A DNA stretch of 64,000 bases from positions 9,098,157 to 9,162,156 of the forward strand of contig OU015566.1 of NCBI GenBank assembly GCA_907165135.1. The letters run 5' to 3'. The translations under genes and the position numbers were made by a program. Below the pieces are notes generated by a model, which saw only the letters and a program-made list of their open reading frames with translations, was not told where the DNA came from and did not search any database. This document shows positions 1 to 12,081 of the stretch, one piece after another. The number at the start of each line of letters is the position of its first letter. Within the stretch, counting starts at the first letter, position 1. The stretch comes from Oikopleura dioica. Its lineage: Eukaryota; Chordata; Appendicularia; Copelata; Oikopleuridae.

Positions 1-1
1 T

Positions 2-848
2 TACCCGGATAACTGGATGCCTTCAACACCAGATACAGCCGAGACTCTTGACCAGAAAATGGCCTCAGATTGCAAAGTTTCAGATAAAAAAAATGGTCGA
101 AGTGCCTCTGAATCGAAAAAATCTGTAACTACGATGGTTGAATGAAAATGATAAGTTTGGTTTTAGATTACAAAGAGTGATGCGAAGTCATCAGGAGGAT
201 ACAACTGGAATGAGAAAATGCAGAAAAAAGCGACAAATCGTTACTACAAGATGCCAATTAAAGACAAGGTAAAAGGATGAACAATAAAATAAATGGTAAA
301 CAATTTGTAGGCAGACCTCATCAAGATAAGAGAGCTCGGAGAAGGTCAAGCGACCACTAAAGCTGCAACAGAACTGTTCGAGCGAGAGGCAGGAATGAAT
401 AAAAATCAATTGGAAGCAGATTCCTCTTCTTTCTTCCTAACGGAGATCTGTCAACTCAAATCGGTAGTTTTTTCTTTCAAACTCACTAACCATTGATAAG
501 ATCTCTTTGATCTAAATTTGGCAGGAGGGCGAAAGCTATCTTCGAAATACGTCCAAAATCCTGACAGCACAACGATGTTCACAAACATTCGAAAAATCAA
601 GGAAATTCAAGGAAAGGGTTAGTGAATTCGATATCTGAAAGTAAATCTGTGGAAATAGGAATATTTAAGCATAGTTCATGAAAGTCGTAAGTGATAAATC
701 ATAACCCGTAAAAGAACATAAAATGGGGGAGAAGGAAATCTCGAAGAAAGAGTTCGATCAAATTCAGAGGCTGGTCGATACTGGCATGATTCAAAAGGGA
801 CATAATAAATATGCTGGATATAAGTCTCATGGAACGCTCGTCTACTGA
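2..848 (+). CDS. 3' part of an unknown multi-exon gene
   Basis: The reading frame is open from the first bases and continues through four exons (2-136, 167-268, 311-463, 525-617) joined by phase-0 GT-AG introns of 30-61 nt. A final exon ends with TGA at 846-848. The joined protein is hydrophilic and Lys/Glu/Ser-rich, with stretches such as YPDNWMPSTPDT and ELFEREAGMNKNQ, and has no recognisable domain. The last exon junction is uncertain: a good GTAAGT lies at about 691, but the acceptor is ambiguous. The 5' part lies outside the window. I do not recognise the family. The exon chain is convincing; the function is unknown. Confidence 0.55.
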
Positions 849-931
849 ATATTAATTCTTTCATCCCGATAATAAATGATTTTTAAAAAAGGATCGATAT
901 ATTAATTAGTTAAGAGCTTTATTTGAACATG

Positions 932-2923
932 TTAGCAGAATGCTTTCGATTTCTTAGTGTGCGCAGCCAAATTCGAATATTTTATTTCTTCAGGCGTTCT
1001 GAGCTCTGGGAATCCTCTTCTGAATTTCTCCAGTGCTGGCGACATAGAATTCAGCATTTCAGAAGCTTCTTCTATTCCGAACTCATCTATCGCATTCTAG
1101 GATTATTTAGTGTTGCAAATGCAATTGAGGGATTTATTTTTACCTCGAATTCATATCTAGCTCCAAATCGCTCTTTATTCAGCTCCAATTCAATCTTTTT
1201 CATGTTCATTTCGCTCTTAAAAGACAATCTCGGCATGGGCGATGGTTTTTCGTCTAGTTCTTCTCCTCTCAGCAATTTTTCAAGACTTCCTTTTCTCGAT
1301 TTTTCTTCAAGTTTTGGCGTTTCTTTTGGTCTTGATGCTAGGTCGATGTCAATCGCTAATTGCCGTTTTAGCGCTAGAAAATCGTTGTCAACTGAAGTGA
1401 AGAGGAGACAATTGTACCTTCATAAATAGGCATATTTATCCAGCTGATCGCCTCATCCGTCATCATTACACAAGCAAATTTATCCAAGTAGAAATCGACC
1501 ATCTTTTCAGGATTCAAATGTGGATAGATATTCGAAGCAGCCTAAATTCACCTTCAAAAAGATTGAAAATCGAGGAAGGATACCGTTAAGTTTTCAACTA
1601 GTTTTTCTGGGTCATTTAGCGTATACAACATTTGCTGCTTGAGCCGACAGCCCAAGTCCGACATGAGTTTCGCTGGTGAAGTGAAGAGAATGTACTCGTC
1701 GAAGCCACCGCATTGGTCGATTTGGTCCAGGCAGCTTTCAGTTGTGACAGTTTGAATGACCTCTCCAAGAAGAAGTGATGTAAACTTGTGGTTGTACCTT
1801 CGCTCGGGCCACCAGGTGACATTATACTCTGGCGTTCCTTGTGGATACTCTCGAATTCGCGAGCGGAAAGTGTGGCCGCGGATGACTCCTTCGCCGCCCC
1901 ACAGTTCTTCCAACGAGTCTCGAGCGTAGTTGTATTCTGTTGAGTTGTCTTTTCGGCCGGGGATGTTCTCGCTTCTACCTCCCTAAAATCGGCTGAACGA
2001 GTTTGAAAAGAAGACAAAATACCTTCATTGGATGGTAAAATCTTCTGTCAGACTTTCCTCTTGGAAACTCGTACGGAATATGCTCTCTATTAACTCTCAC
2101 TGGGACAAATTTCACATCTTCGAATCCTAGTGTATCGGACGAAATAGATCTCGGCGCCTCGTCCGGCTCTAAGACAAGCTCATTTTCGTTTTTGTTCGCT
2201 GTTTTCTGAATGTATTTCCAGTCTTTTTGATAAATACGGCCTCGCTCTCGATCTTCACGAATCTTCTTTTCCCAAAGGACCCATTCGCCCTCTTCGCCGG
2301 GTCGTTTGGAGCCGATGTTGTTGATTATGTTGTCGTAGCGGACGACTTCTTCTTCCATCATCAATCGGTAATGAAGAGGAAGTCTGAGTTGATTAGTCAA
2401 AACTCTTCTGAAAAGAAGAATTGTACCTGTTGTAAATTGGAAATCGTAAATAAGGATTGAGCATCATTTCATCTCTTGGGTATTTTGTAGTTTTCAAAAA
2501 GATATTTGGGTCGACTTCGATGTAATCCCTCGGTCGCCAATTCTGCGAACTCTCGACGCCAATCATATCTGGCGCTGTTGAAAGCCATCTGTGAAGATAC
2601 AGCGGACCGGGCATGTCATAATCGACCCTCTTTCGCGTCGCTGGAGAGGTCTTGTTGATCATCGGCGCGTACGGGCGACGATTCACTCGGATCGGAGGGA
2701 ATTCGTTGTTGTGGACGTTGTCGCCTCGGCCGTAGTTGACGTCGTGGCGGAACTTGCCATCCATGATCGTGTAGCCGAGGTTTGTTAGTTTTCCACCAAA
2801 GCCAGATCTGAATAAATCATGAAAGGGGGCTTCTTTTTCATAATTCTACCTTCTTTGCTTCTGTTTCCTAACCGCCTTTCCGAGCCGCTTCCCCACATGA
2901 TCGAGAACACCAGATAATCTCAT
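932..2923 (-). CDS. MRPL28: Mitochondrial large-subunit ribosomal protein L28 (bL28m)
   Basis: Structural protein of the mitochondrial ribosome large subunit. The first exon (ATG at 2923) encodes a basic amphipathic leader, as expected for mitochondrial import. After small introns (about 2795-2838, 2406-2424, 1989-2030, 1551-1592 and others) the protein carries the family block SLEELWGGEGVIRGH, then FDEYILFTSPAKLMSDLGCRL and NPEKMVDFYLDKFA. These match the order LWGGEG...YILKTP...LKR...DPE in animal MRPL28. The N-terminal region before the conserved core is longer than in the vertebrate protein as I remember it. The C-terminal tail is Glu/Lys-rich and ends KKSKAFC. It is divergent from the CARF-like gene, about 190 bp apart, so the two may share a promoter region. 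Confidence 0.82.
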
Positions 2924-3115
2924 TTCTTCCTGTTTGATCTCTCTCTACGATTCAGGAGGATTTCACTCTTTCTTTCTTGATTCTGAAGAATCGAATTTTT
3001 CTATTCGCTGCGCTGGTCGAGCGGCGCCCAATTAGAGCGCGAAGAATTGGAAAGCCATTTCTGAAGTTTGAGAAAGAAATTTGAGAGAAAGTCATTTTCA
3101 GCAGTAGAATTCAGA

Positions 3116-4259
3116 ATGACGAGTGCCGTTGAATCACTGATATCGAGCGCGAAATCCAAGGATGATCAAATCGACCGACTCCGGTTTGTTTTCTCGTATT
3201 TTTCTGCTCTTTACTGTGATTCTAGTGGGAGTATGGAGGCAGAAAGACACTGGCTGGCTAGAAAGCAGTTTCTGCTCAAGAACTGGGATGATTATACGGA
3301 CGAAAATCGCGAAAAGCTTGAGTGTCTTTCCCAATGCTGGTCTGGGCTTCATTTTCTTGGTGTTGGCTACCCCCTTCAAGGTAATTTTTCAACATTAAAA
3401 AACAAGAAAATCTACTGTTCTTTTAGTGGTTGAGAAGATAAGGGAGATGTCCTTTGGGTTGCCAAACATGTCCGATATGCTCAAAGACGCTGATCGCGAA
3501 ATTCACAGCCGAGAAGTTCGAAGAAGAAGAGACGAGCAAGCTAAAGTCATTACTCTCGACAATCAAAATAGCCGAAAGTAATTAAAAAATTCTCCATCCT
3601 TTTTTTATTTCAAATTTTAGGCGGCCAGCTGAAGGTCCTCCTCGGCATACAGCGTGGCTCAAAACAAAAAAGTGAACCAAGGCGATCTTCCTCCTCCAGT
3701 CAAGCCAAATGCGAAACACATCGGGCTGTTCTTGAACTTGTCAAGTTACTGTAGAAAACAGGGAGAGGAGGCCAAGTTGGCACATTGTGTGTCAATGCAG
3801 AAGCAGCGGGTGACCTTTTTGTCGGAAGAATGCCCGCCTGAACAGATAGAAGAAATGGAGAAATTTTATGAGCGACCGATCTCAGGTAATAACAAAAAAC
3901 TTTTCCTTTATTCCAACGCCCATTCTAGCGTGCGACGAAGTTGTAGAAATAAGCATCATCAACACCTTCATCGCCCAAGCAGTAGCTCCAACACGAGAGG
4001 AAGCGAAGAGACTAGCGACGGAGCAGGCGATCAAGATCTTGCAGAAAACACCCCTCGTCGTCGTTTCCTGCCACCGAAAGAAAGCGAATGGAAAGATTGT
4101 TTCAGAACTCTGCGTCTCGAACTCCCGAGGAGCCAAAGGAAAGGTCAATCATTTCATATAAAAAATAAAAAGCTCAAGGTTGATTTTTGACCCTTTAAAG
4201 CTCTCGGAGAAATCCCACCAAAACTCAAGACTCCCGAAATTATGGTCGAACCTAGATAA
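3116..4259 (+). CDS. CARF/CDKN2AIP-like protein with XTBD and dsRNA-binding domain
   Basis: The N-terminus has the XRN2-binding (XTBD) signature: ERHWLARKQFLLKNW, then CWSGLHFLGVGYP. Proteins with this domain (CDKN2AIP/CARF, CDKN2AIPNL, NKRF) bind the nuclear exonuclease XRN2. The C-terminal half has a double-stranded-RNA-binding-like fold ending in TREEAKRLATEQAIKILQ, the same order as CARF. ATG at 3116 is chosen over upstream near-cognate codons because it directly follows an AG that could be a splice or trans-splice acceptor. Introns are about 3183-3224, 3381-3424, 3578-3652 and 3886-3932. The third needs the acceptor CATACAG at 3652 to keep the frame. The final exon is uncertain: translation may stop at 4161 or splice on to 4259. 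Confidence 0.68.
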
Positions 4260-4350
4260 AATTCTATCTCTGTATCATTCAACTGCCATTTAATTCAAAA
4301 ATAGCATCTGACGAATAATTCAAATTAAAGCAATTTTTGAAAACGAAAAT

Positions 4351-4890
4351 TTATTTGATACTTTGAACAATTTTTCGCAACGTTTGTTCAGGATAGATAG
4401 TGTAGTCGAGCGTTTCTTCCATCCAACCTGAAAGTGGCAAGCCTGTGTTGCCAGTAGCGGAAACTTTTTGCATGAAAAGGGTTCCAGATGTGCCGTCAGG
4501 GTGCATGCACTGTCGGCACACCGAGGCAATTTCAGCTTCGTTCCCTAAAAATCAGTTTCATATTGAACGAAAATTTACGAACTGACCATCTTTAATTTTC
4601 TGAGTGCATTCTGTGAGCCTATCTTGTCCGCTTTCTTTTTTGTTATTCAGTCGATTGTTGACGCAAGTCATGACCTGCTTACACCCAGATTCGACCGAGT
4701 AAACGATCCCTCCTCTCCTTCTCTCTTGAACCTGGCAAACCTTATCATCTCTACAAAACTCTTCCCAGACGTTCACAAAGCAATCGGCATATGACGAGCC
4801 CGTGCAGGAGTTGCATTTTGGCTGATAATTCAGTCCAAGATCAGGATTTTTTACTGCAAGCGTGAGCGAAAAAGCGGCAAAAATCTTCAT
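4351..4890 (-). CDS. Small secreted cysteine-rich (Ly6/uPAR-like) protein
   Basis: Starts MKIFAAFSLTLAV, a signal peptide, and continues with a cysteine spacing (CNSC...C...C...C...GC...C...C...CRQC) like the three-finger Ly6/uPAR domain. One GT-AG intron (about 4546-4586) splits the two exons. The mature part is roughly 120 residues with no obvious GPI signal, because the C-terminus is charged (TLRKIVQSIK). It is probably a secreted extracellular protein with an unknown ligand. Family assignment rests only on cysteine pattern and size. It is convergent with the CARF-like gene. Confidence 0.55.
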
Positions 4891-5115
4891 GTTATTCAAA
4901 GATTATTTCCTCAAATGCAACTTGCAGATTTTACTTTTCTTTATAAATGAGCGCTTTTGCTTTAAAAATAGCTAATTTGACCCAGATACGTGAATTCTTT
5001 GTTAGGGTTGAAAATTATTTTTAGCGCGGAACAGAAACCGTCTAAAATCTTGTGCAGGATTAAATTTATTTATAAACTAGAAGTGACTAGTAGTTCAGTA
5101 AAAAGTTCTTTTCTT

Positions 5116-7125
5116 CTATACTTTTGAAGAATGCGTCTGGCTCATTGCTCGGCTCAGTTCGGATGGGAGCGTTTTGTAGCTGCCGCCGGAAGCTCGTTCG
5201 GGAGAGTGATGTCGGGATTTTGACCTTCTACTCGTTGATTTTCTTGGAACAGTGGGTAAATAGAAAAGGTCACGAGAAACTCACTTGGATGCGTGGGATC
5301 TTCTGGAGTCGACGGTTCTCATCGTGTTGTGAGACATGAGCGATTCTCGATCAGGACTCTCGTGGCGGGTGGAATGATGGGAACGTGACTGGTTTCGAGA
5401 TTGGGATCGATGTGAGCGAGCTGCTGGATGAGGTGCCATCGTGTAGTCGTCAACAAGACCGGGCATTGATCGAGCTACAAGTTGAATAAGAAAAAATTTC
5501 TCTTAGTTGTTTGTGAGGCCAATTTTTATTGAAATAAAAATCGCAGTATTAAAAATTTTCTTTTGAACCTGTCGCGCTCATTTTTGCCGGCTCATAATCC
5601 CAGTACCCACTTTTGTGATGTGCCCCTTTAACACTTTGTGCTCGTGAACTTGGAACTAAAGATATAAAGTCGCGATATGAAATTTATATCGGGTGTTTGA
5701 AGAACTTTGTTAAATTTGTTTTACCTCTAGCTTTGGCGAGATTCTCCTTGTACATGTCAGCATTTACGTATTTGAAATCGTGGTGGAGCTTTGTGACCTT
5801 CAAAATGTTATTTTTGGAACTTGGCTTTGAGACAGTGTCTATTTTGACAGATAGTTCAAAAGTCGAATATCGATAAAACTAGAAACCACAGGAGAATGAC
5901 ACTAACCTCAAGCTGGACCAAGAGTTTGGTGATCGTCTTCATAAGGTATCCTTGGGTTTGATGATTGTCCATAAAAGCTTCAAGCCGAATGACATTTGCC
6001 ATTTGCATCGCGTTCAGTGACTGTATGTCCATCACTTTCAGCAACTTAAAATGCCGGGCTCATAAATTTCCGCAAAATTGATTTACCTCTGTAATGAATA
6101 GAAGTCGTTCCTCCGATGGAATGGGGCTGGCCCAGATGTTGACGAATTTGCAGCTAGCGTGAACGAATTCTGCCTTATTTTCAGCCATAACTTGTCGTTC
6201 CACAATCATCTGAATATCATGTTGAAGTTTCTTAATTTCTCAAGGAGGCAAACCTTGACAGCATCGTATGAAAGAAGCTGGATGTGTCTGTTGAGAGGGT
6301 TTCCAGGCTTGGACTCGTCCGTTAGCTCGTAATAATTCGATGGGAGGCAGATACAATCCAAAGCAGTGCAAACCAAATCCGTCAAACTATTGTTTCGGGT
6401 CTTTACAGTCTTTTCAGCATCTTCAGAATCTGTCGACGCGCCCGTAACGGCGTCACTTATCTAAGGAAATCGTAAGGGCTTTTACAAGTGTTCGATTTAC
6501 GGCGAATCAACATTTGAATTATTAGCTTAAGAACATGCGGGAGATTTTGGAAAATTTGGAAGCTACTAAGTAGGATTTGCGAGATCGACAAGACCCTGGC
6601 TTGGATCTTGAGTTCCGTGGTATACATTCATGACGCTGACGGCGACCGGAAGGGTGATGTTCTCGGAGAGCGTCGCAGCTGAATAAACGTTATTAGCGTC
6701 AGTTGTTGATTTACAGCAGTGAACCTGTGCAATCGACAATGTGAAGGATTCGGTATTTGTCGGCTGCGAGAAGAACATCAAAAATAGTCTCAAGTGGGGC
6801 GGAGACTTGCTCATGGTACAAAAGCTGCAAGAGAATTCTCATAGTTTGAGCAGCGAGTTTGGTTTTTAGCTCGATTCGACCATTCGATTTCACTTTTGCT
6901 TTTCTCTAAAAAGATTTATACTTGACCAAAAATCGTTGTTTTTACCTGTTGTTCGAACTGCCTCTCGATATGATTAGCTAAAATGGCTGACTGCGACGCT
7001 AGAATGACAGAATGCGCGGTAAACTTTTTACCGTCGGCATCCAAAATCACATCACCATTTTCTCTCTTCTGTCTCAAGTCATCTCTGATTGGTACTGTTC
7101 GAAACTCTTGAATGGGGATCGACAT
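5116..7125 (-). CDS. BTB/POZ-domain protein with Ser/Arg-rich C-terminus
   Basis: The first exon starts MSIPIQEFRTVPIRDDLR and contains the BTB core NGDVILDADGKKFTAHSVILASQS; the next exon completes it with LLYHEQVSAPLETIFDVLLAADKYRI. BTB domains dimerise and often act as adaptors for CUL3 ubiquitin ligases or in transcription. Later exons (6463-5116, seven or more, small GT-AG introns) encode a helical region that could be BACK-like, though I see no firm motif. The tail is Ser/Arg/His-rich (RSHRSQSRNQSRSHHSTRH) and ends SQTHSSKV. The junction near 6594-6463 is the weakest: an in-frame TAG at about 6566 would end the protein after the BTB exons if that intron is not removed, so two genes remain possible. 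Confidence 0.6.
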
Positions 7126-7366
7126 TTTTCTTGATAAAATTTAGGTTTTTAGGAATGCGCTCTGTCTGATTTCTGTAAAGAAAGCGAGCGAAATTTTTGC
7201 GTGGTGTGTGCCCAACTGAGATTTGCTATTTGGACAGGACGTGCCTGAAAGGCAAATGCGATTCTTGTTTTATGTTTGAATAAAATTCTTTTTGCTATTT
7301 GATGGATTCTTTTTCTCTGTTGTTGGATCAGAACGCTTGTTAGAAATACGCGATAGTGATGTTTAT

Positions 7367-8080
7367 TCAAAGCCAGCGATCAAAAAATTCACAGTTGAAA
7401 TAAGAAATGCAAGGCTCATGTTCAGGACTAAAATGGTCTTTGCTCGACGTCGCTTTTGGGTCACTAGAAGTTATGCTCGCTCCTAGGGCTTTCTCTCCAA
7501 TCGCGACATCTTCAAAGTTTCTAATCATAAGGAGGTAAGTTTACTACTTACCGATGATAACAACAAGTCCATAAATCACTTGCATTATGATAGAGGTGAT
7601 GATAAAAGCCTTGAAACTTTCGTTACAGTTTTTATTGAAGAACTTGATTACCTTGAGCATTGCCATGTTGGTGAAGTTGCAATCAAAATCTCTAAAAATC
7701 GAGCTCTCTTGCGTCGCGTTTCTGATTCTATCAACGCACTCTGCTTCGGTGAGCTTTTCTGGACCGCAGAAATTTTCGCATCTTCGTTGTTTCCCGAGGA
7801 TAATTTTCAACTGGGCGACATTCTGCACAAATAATCCCGAGTTGATAATGCTGCTTCCCGCTGCAAAGCCGTTTGTTTTTGTATTCAATCTCTTGATGTG
7901 TTTCTCGTCGGCGATTTCATCGACAGTTTCATGGCTTAAAACTTTTGTGGCTGGCATGTAACTGGTATCTAAGTTTGTGAGAGCGGGCATAGAGCTATTT
8001 CTTTTGAAGCTTTATCCGAAATCAATGAATACTTGGTTTTTTCTATTCACGAACCTGTAGGTGACTGCTCTGTTGTTCAT
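7367..8080 (-). CDS. Unknown protein with one C-terminal membrane segment
   Basis: Translation starts MNNRAVTYR at 8080. A 50-nt intron (about 8000-8048) joins it to MPALTNLDTSYMPATK, and a second intron (about 7504-7544) joins the hydrophobic segment (AFIITSIIMQVIYGLVVII) to a hydrophilic tail ending FFDRWL. A cysteine-containing region (RCENFCGPEKLTEAECVDRI) precedes the membrane segment. Both introns are GT-AG and keep the frame. I do not recognise the family. It lies head-to-head with nothing obvious and 5' of the BTB gene on the same strand. Confidence 0.5.
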
Positions 8081-8297
8081 GACGAGAAGAGAGGGCTCTT
8101 GAAAAATGCTAACTAAGTAAGGCTCACTTGAACTTTTTGAATCACTCGGAACTATTCCAGGTAAGTTTAAACTTCATCTCAAATAGAAGTCTTTTCAAAA
8201 GAACTTCATCCATTGTATAATTTGAACAGCTACCGGATCCGGTAATTTCAGTAGGCAAACAAAAAGAAAATATATTTATTGGATCATTGAACTTGAA

Positions 8298-10221
8298 TTA
8301 ATCAGAATCGGAGTCTGAGGATGAAGAATCCGAAGATGACTCATCAACTTCTTTAGGAGCTGGATGGGAAGCATATTGTCCGTAAGGAGTAGACATCGGT
8401 TGGCCATAAGCAGGGATGGGTTGCCCATAAACAGGCATCAATGCCGGCTGACCTTGAGGATAGCCTTGGAAGGGAACAGCTGGATAACCATGTGGAGGAA
8501 TCGGAGCGACAGCCTGGTTAACAGGTTCTAAGAGATCGTTATAAAAATATTTCGAATACTTCGTACCGATTGCTCCAGATTCAGAAGGATCTTTGCAGCA
8601 GCATGTGCATCCGATGAAATTTGCTTGGAAGAAAGAAAGAGCCATAACAAGAGTTAAGAAGATCCATTCGCATATGACAACAGCAATAAACGACCCAAAG
8701 AATGTCCAGTTATGCCAATATGCATGATCCATGACATAGTCCATCCAATAAAGATGCGCTCCAACACAAAATGTGATATAACCGTAGCAGAGGACGGCAA
8801 TCGAGCCAGCAACATTTCCCATTGCAGCTTAACCGCTGTTAAAGTCATATAACGACCAGGAATTTTACCTGTTGGTCCAAACTTTGCGAAGAAATCTATC
8901 ATTTCCTTATTTTTGGCTACGCTGACCCCAAGAGAACCAGCTGTCAGACTCAATATGGCGCAGAGAATGCCTGTTCCATACGTAGGGTTTCTCACGGGAA
9001 AATGGTATTTATCTTTTTTTTCTGAAAATTTCAGTGTAGGCTTAATTTGACCCGCTGATTCCAAAAATACAAAAATCAGAGGCGCCGGTCGACGTTTTGG
9101 TGGAGCGGCGCGCGCTGTCTTGGCGCACTTGGTGCAAGGGTGATTTTTCAGTGAAAATTTTCCAAAATAGTTTTCTATAGGTTTTTGAACATGGTGAGCA
9201 CGAAAATCATATTTTTTTTGGCTAAATAAAAGTAATTATTATACATCAGTATCTTTCAACATATGCAGTTAATCATTTCATGAGATACTAGGTACATTGG
9301 CTCTGACTTCTCTGGAAAAAATAAGAATAGTCTGCTTTGACTTCTTTGTTAAATCTCTGGAGAAGATTGGATTCGTTCTGCCGAAGGAATATGTTTTTTT
9401 TTAAACTTTTTTATATTTTGAGAATCTTTACACTTGTTGCAAGTTGCAAACCCATGTTCAGAAAGTAATCGACAATAAGCTTTTTGGCATTTTCGAGGGT
9501 AAGCCACATTATTTACAAAGAAGTTATCATTTTTGAATCGGAAATCCCCCAATTATTGCATCGAACCACTTTATTTCGTCACCTTTTACAAAAAGGTTCG
9601 GACTGCTCCCCGGGCGCTCTGAAAATAAGCGCGCGCCCAAGCCCTAACGATTAGTTAACCCTCAGTTTGAGTATCTGCTGAATGTTGCTGAATTCTGAAA
9701 ATTTGAGAGACTAGTGATAAAGGTCTATTATCCATCATATCTAAAAATCTAAGGTGTATTTTAGTGTACTCCGGGAGAAAAGTGAGAAAATTTGAGTAAA
9801 AAGTGATTTTTCGGCATAATTTGATATTTTAAAGGAAAATAAATTTGATATTTGGAATCTGCGACCTTTAATTAGTAGGTTTGGGAATTAAAATTTTGAT
9901 TTTTGATAAAAAATAAGAGTTCGATTTTGGCGCCGGAAGGCCCGGAGCGCGCCGCGCCTTTCCCGTGAAAAACCCTATCCATACGTCCACGAGTACATTG
10001 GAAAGTATTGGCTTCGGGAACAGTAGTAGTACCCATTACCCGAGTGATACCGATAACATCTATCCCGCACGTACCAGTCCATCCAAATCCATGTTGAGTC
10101 AAGGATCATGAGAAATATGGAAAATGTAATAAGGGTCGCCCCTGTTGCCTAAGAACATTTTGATGTGAAGGTCTTGGATATAGAAATGAACCTTTGAAAC
10201 ACTTTGATAATTATGCTTCAT
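8298..10221 (-). CDS. Four-TM MARVEL/MS4A-like protein, paralog 1, with transposon in exon 2
   Basis: Exons encode MKHNYQSVSK, a TM segment beginning ATGATLITFSI, then MYSWTYG|TGILCAILSL, a third and fourth TM (CEWIFLTLVMALSFFQANFIGCTCC) and a Pro/Tyr/Gln-rich cytoplasmic tail ending in acidic serine repeats. Exon structure and sequence match the tandem copy at 10579-11465. A 995-bp hAT-like element (8983-9977) sits inside the codons for WTYGTG, flanked by the 8-bp duplicate TCCATACG. Removing it and one duplicate restores the paralog frame. A GT at 9984 and AG at 8992 would also splice it out in frame, adding two residues (NP). The family is uncertain: TM4 resembles MS4A/CD20-type proteins. 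Confidence 0.6.
8983..9977. mobile_element. 995-bp hAT-like non-autonomous element in a coding exon
   Basis: The termini are inverted repeats, TAGGGTTTCTCACGGGAAA on the left and the same with one mismatch on the right. They are flanked by an exact 8-bp target duplication TCCATACG (8975-8982 and 9978-9985), the length typical of hAT elements. The interior is AT-rich, with GC-rich palindromic patches near both ends, and has no convincing transposase. It interrupts the four-TM paralog 1. Confidence 0.85.
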
Positions 10222-10578
10222 CTCTTGTTCCCAAACGATTCTCTCTACTGATTCTCTGTTGAACAGGAACTATTTAAGCCCTGTCTATTTGCAAGTGGCT
10301 TCGATAGATTGCCAAACAATCAATTTTCATGGTTACGGTGTTTATCGGCCGTGGGTCGGACATCTCTTAATGCGATAGGATGTTGTAAAGGAACCGTAGG
10401 AAATTTACCTGATGTAGGAGTACCAATTTGATGGTAACGATAGCACACCAAAAAATAAAATACAACTTGTCTTGAATGCAAAAGCTGAAATCTATCAACA
10501 ATTCAAAAGAAAATATTATAGAAAGAAAATAAATGCATTTATTATTAACATGAATCAATCGGAATCAGAAAGAAAAAC

Positions 10579-11465
10579 TCATTGGAAAGAAGATTCATTC
10601 ACTTGTTGAGGAGCTGCATTGGCTTCGTAATGACCATAAGGAGCCTGTGCTGACTGATCATAATTCGGCTGAGCTGCTGGAGGATATTCCTCTTGAGTGG
10701 TTGGATAAACTTGGGTTGGATTCGGTTGACCCAGTGGAACACTTGGTTCGATTGCTACTGGATAAACTTGTCCAGGAGCTGGATATTGCTGAAAATTCTG
10801 AGTACCAATCATCTCACCGGCTGGTTCTATAATCTCTATAAATTCGGAGTATTTAATCGTTGATTACCAATGGCTCCAACTTCCGATGGATCCCTACAAC
10901 AGCAAGTACATCCTATGAAGTTTGCTTGGAAGAAGGACAAAGCCATGATCAATGTTAGAAATATCCACTCGCAGATAAGGACTGCAATGAGTGAAGCCCA
11001 AAATGCAGTTTTATTCCAATTGGCAACCCAAGACATCCAATAGAGGTGAGCTGCAACGCACCAAGAAATGTAGCCATAGAAGAAGATTGCAATCGAGCCA
11101 GCAACATTTCCCATTACCGCTATCTAGATATAATGATCAGAATAAAATGAAAAATATCACCGGTTGGGCCAAATTTTGCAAAGAAATCAACCAATGTTTC
11201 ATTACATGACACACAGACTCCGAGCGATCCAGCTACCAAGCTCAATATCCCGCAGATTATGCCTGTTCCGTACGTCCAAGTATAGATTGGAAAATATGAC
11301 GAGTAGCTGTGCCCAGCGAGATATAAATCATACCAGACCAAAGTCGAGTCGAAGATGATTAGTAAAATCGAAAATGTAATGAGCGTTGCTCCAGTTGCCT
11401 TAAATAGTGAGACGCCTTTATTTTGAAATCATTACCTTTGAAACACTCTGATAGTTGTGCTTCAT
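10579..11465 (-). CDS. Four-TM MARVEL/MS4A-like protein, paralog 2 (intact)
   Basis: Tandem copy of the 8298-10221 gene with the same intron positions: MKHNYQSVSK, then ATGATLITFSILLIIFDST, YTWTYGTGIICGILSLVAG, the splice after FGPT to AVMGNVAGS, then CEWIFLTLIMALSFFQANF and the cysteine cluster GCTCCCRDPSE. Four hydrophobic segments are followed by a Pro/Gln/Tyr tail (PAAQPNYDQSAQAPYGHY). The C-terminus is shorter than in paralog 1; the acidic serine end survives only out of frame downstream. It is probably a plasma-membrane or vesicle tetraspan protein. It serves as the uninterrupted reference for paralog 1. Confidence 0.68.
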
Positions 11466-12081
11466 TCTTAGAGGGACGACGTTCTCTACTTATTTCTTCG
11501 TTGATCAAGAGGTATTTAAACCATTTCTATTTGTCAAGAATACCGATAAGATTCAGAGCAGTTAATTTTCATGGTGACCGCGTTAATCAACTGTTGGTTA
11601 CCAAGGCAAAAGTCAATTCTTAAAATTCTAGGAGGTCTAGGAACTTGATTATTTGAACTCAATGCTTTTCCTTTCGACAATAACTGTCTTAGCAAAGACA
11701 AAACATTCTTTAATTTTGACTCAAAATGATTATAATGTCTACGATCTCACAAAAGAGTCCGCTAGAACTCATAATGAAATTATAAGAGTCTTAAAATAAT
11801 AGACCTCCTTTGTAGCTGTTGATTTGAACAGCTAGAATTCGAAGCATTCTATGTAAGTGAAATCTTGTATTTGCCCTAGATCCCCTCGTCAAAGACTTAT
11901 GCGTTTTTACGAATGTTTAATCAGTCCTTTATCCATTTTTGTGTTTCTAAGCTCTTTTCATCATTTTTCGCATCCGACTCAATTCTTTTGTCGCGCTTAC
12001 TATTGAAAAAGTAACTCGTCCAGATGATTATCGAGACCAGTTTCAATTGCAAATCGCCCCAAAGAAGATGACCAGAGAAAG
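11466..12081. other. Intergenic region, no gene seen
   Basis: AT-rich spacer between the divergently oriented four-TM paralog 2 and the two-pore channel. No coding exon chain or repeat recognised; presumably promoters of both genes. Confidence 0.5.

Noticed and set aside
923-1429. 168-codon plus-strand ORF
   Set aside because: Antisense shadow of MRPL28 C-terminal exons; the minus-strand frame is continuous through GT-AG introns and homologous.
7149-7486. Two short overlapping ORFs as genes
   Set aside because: The minus-strand exon ending FFDRWL* at 7367 explains the coding signal; the rest is 3' flank without exon support.
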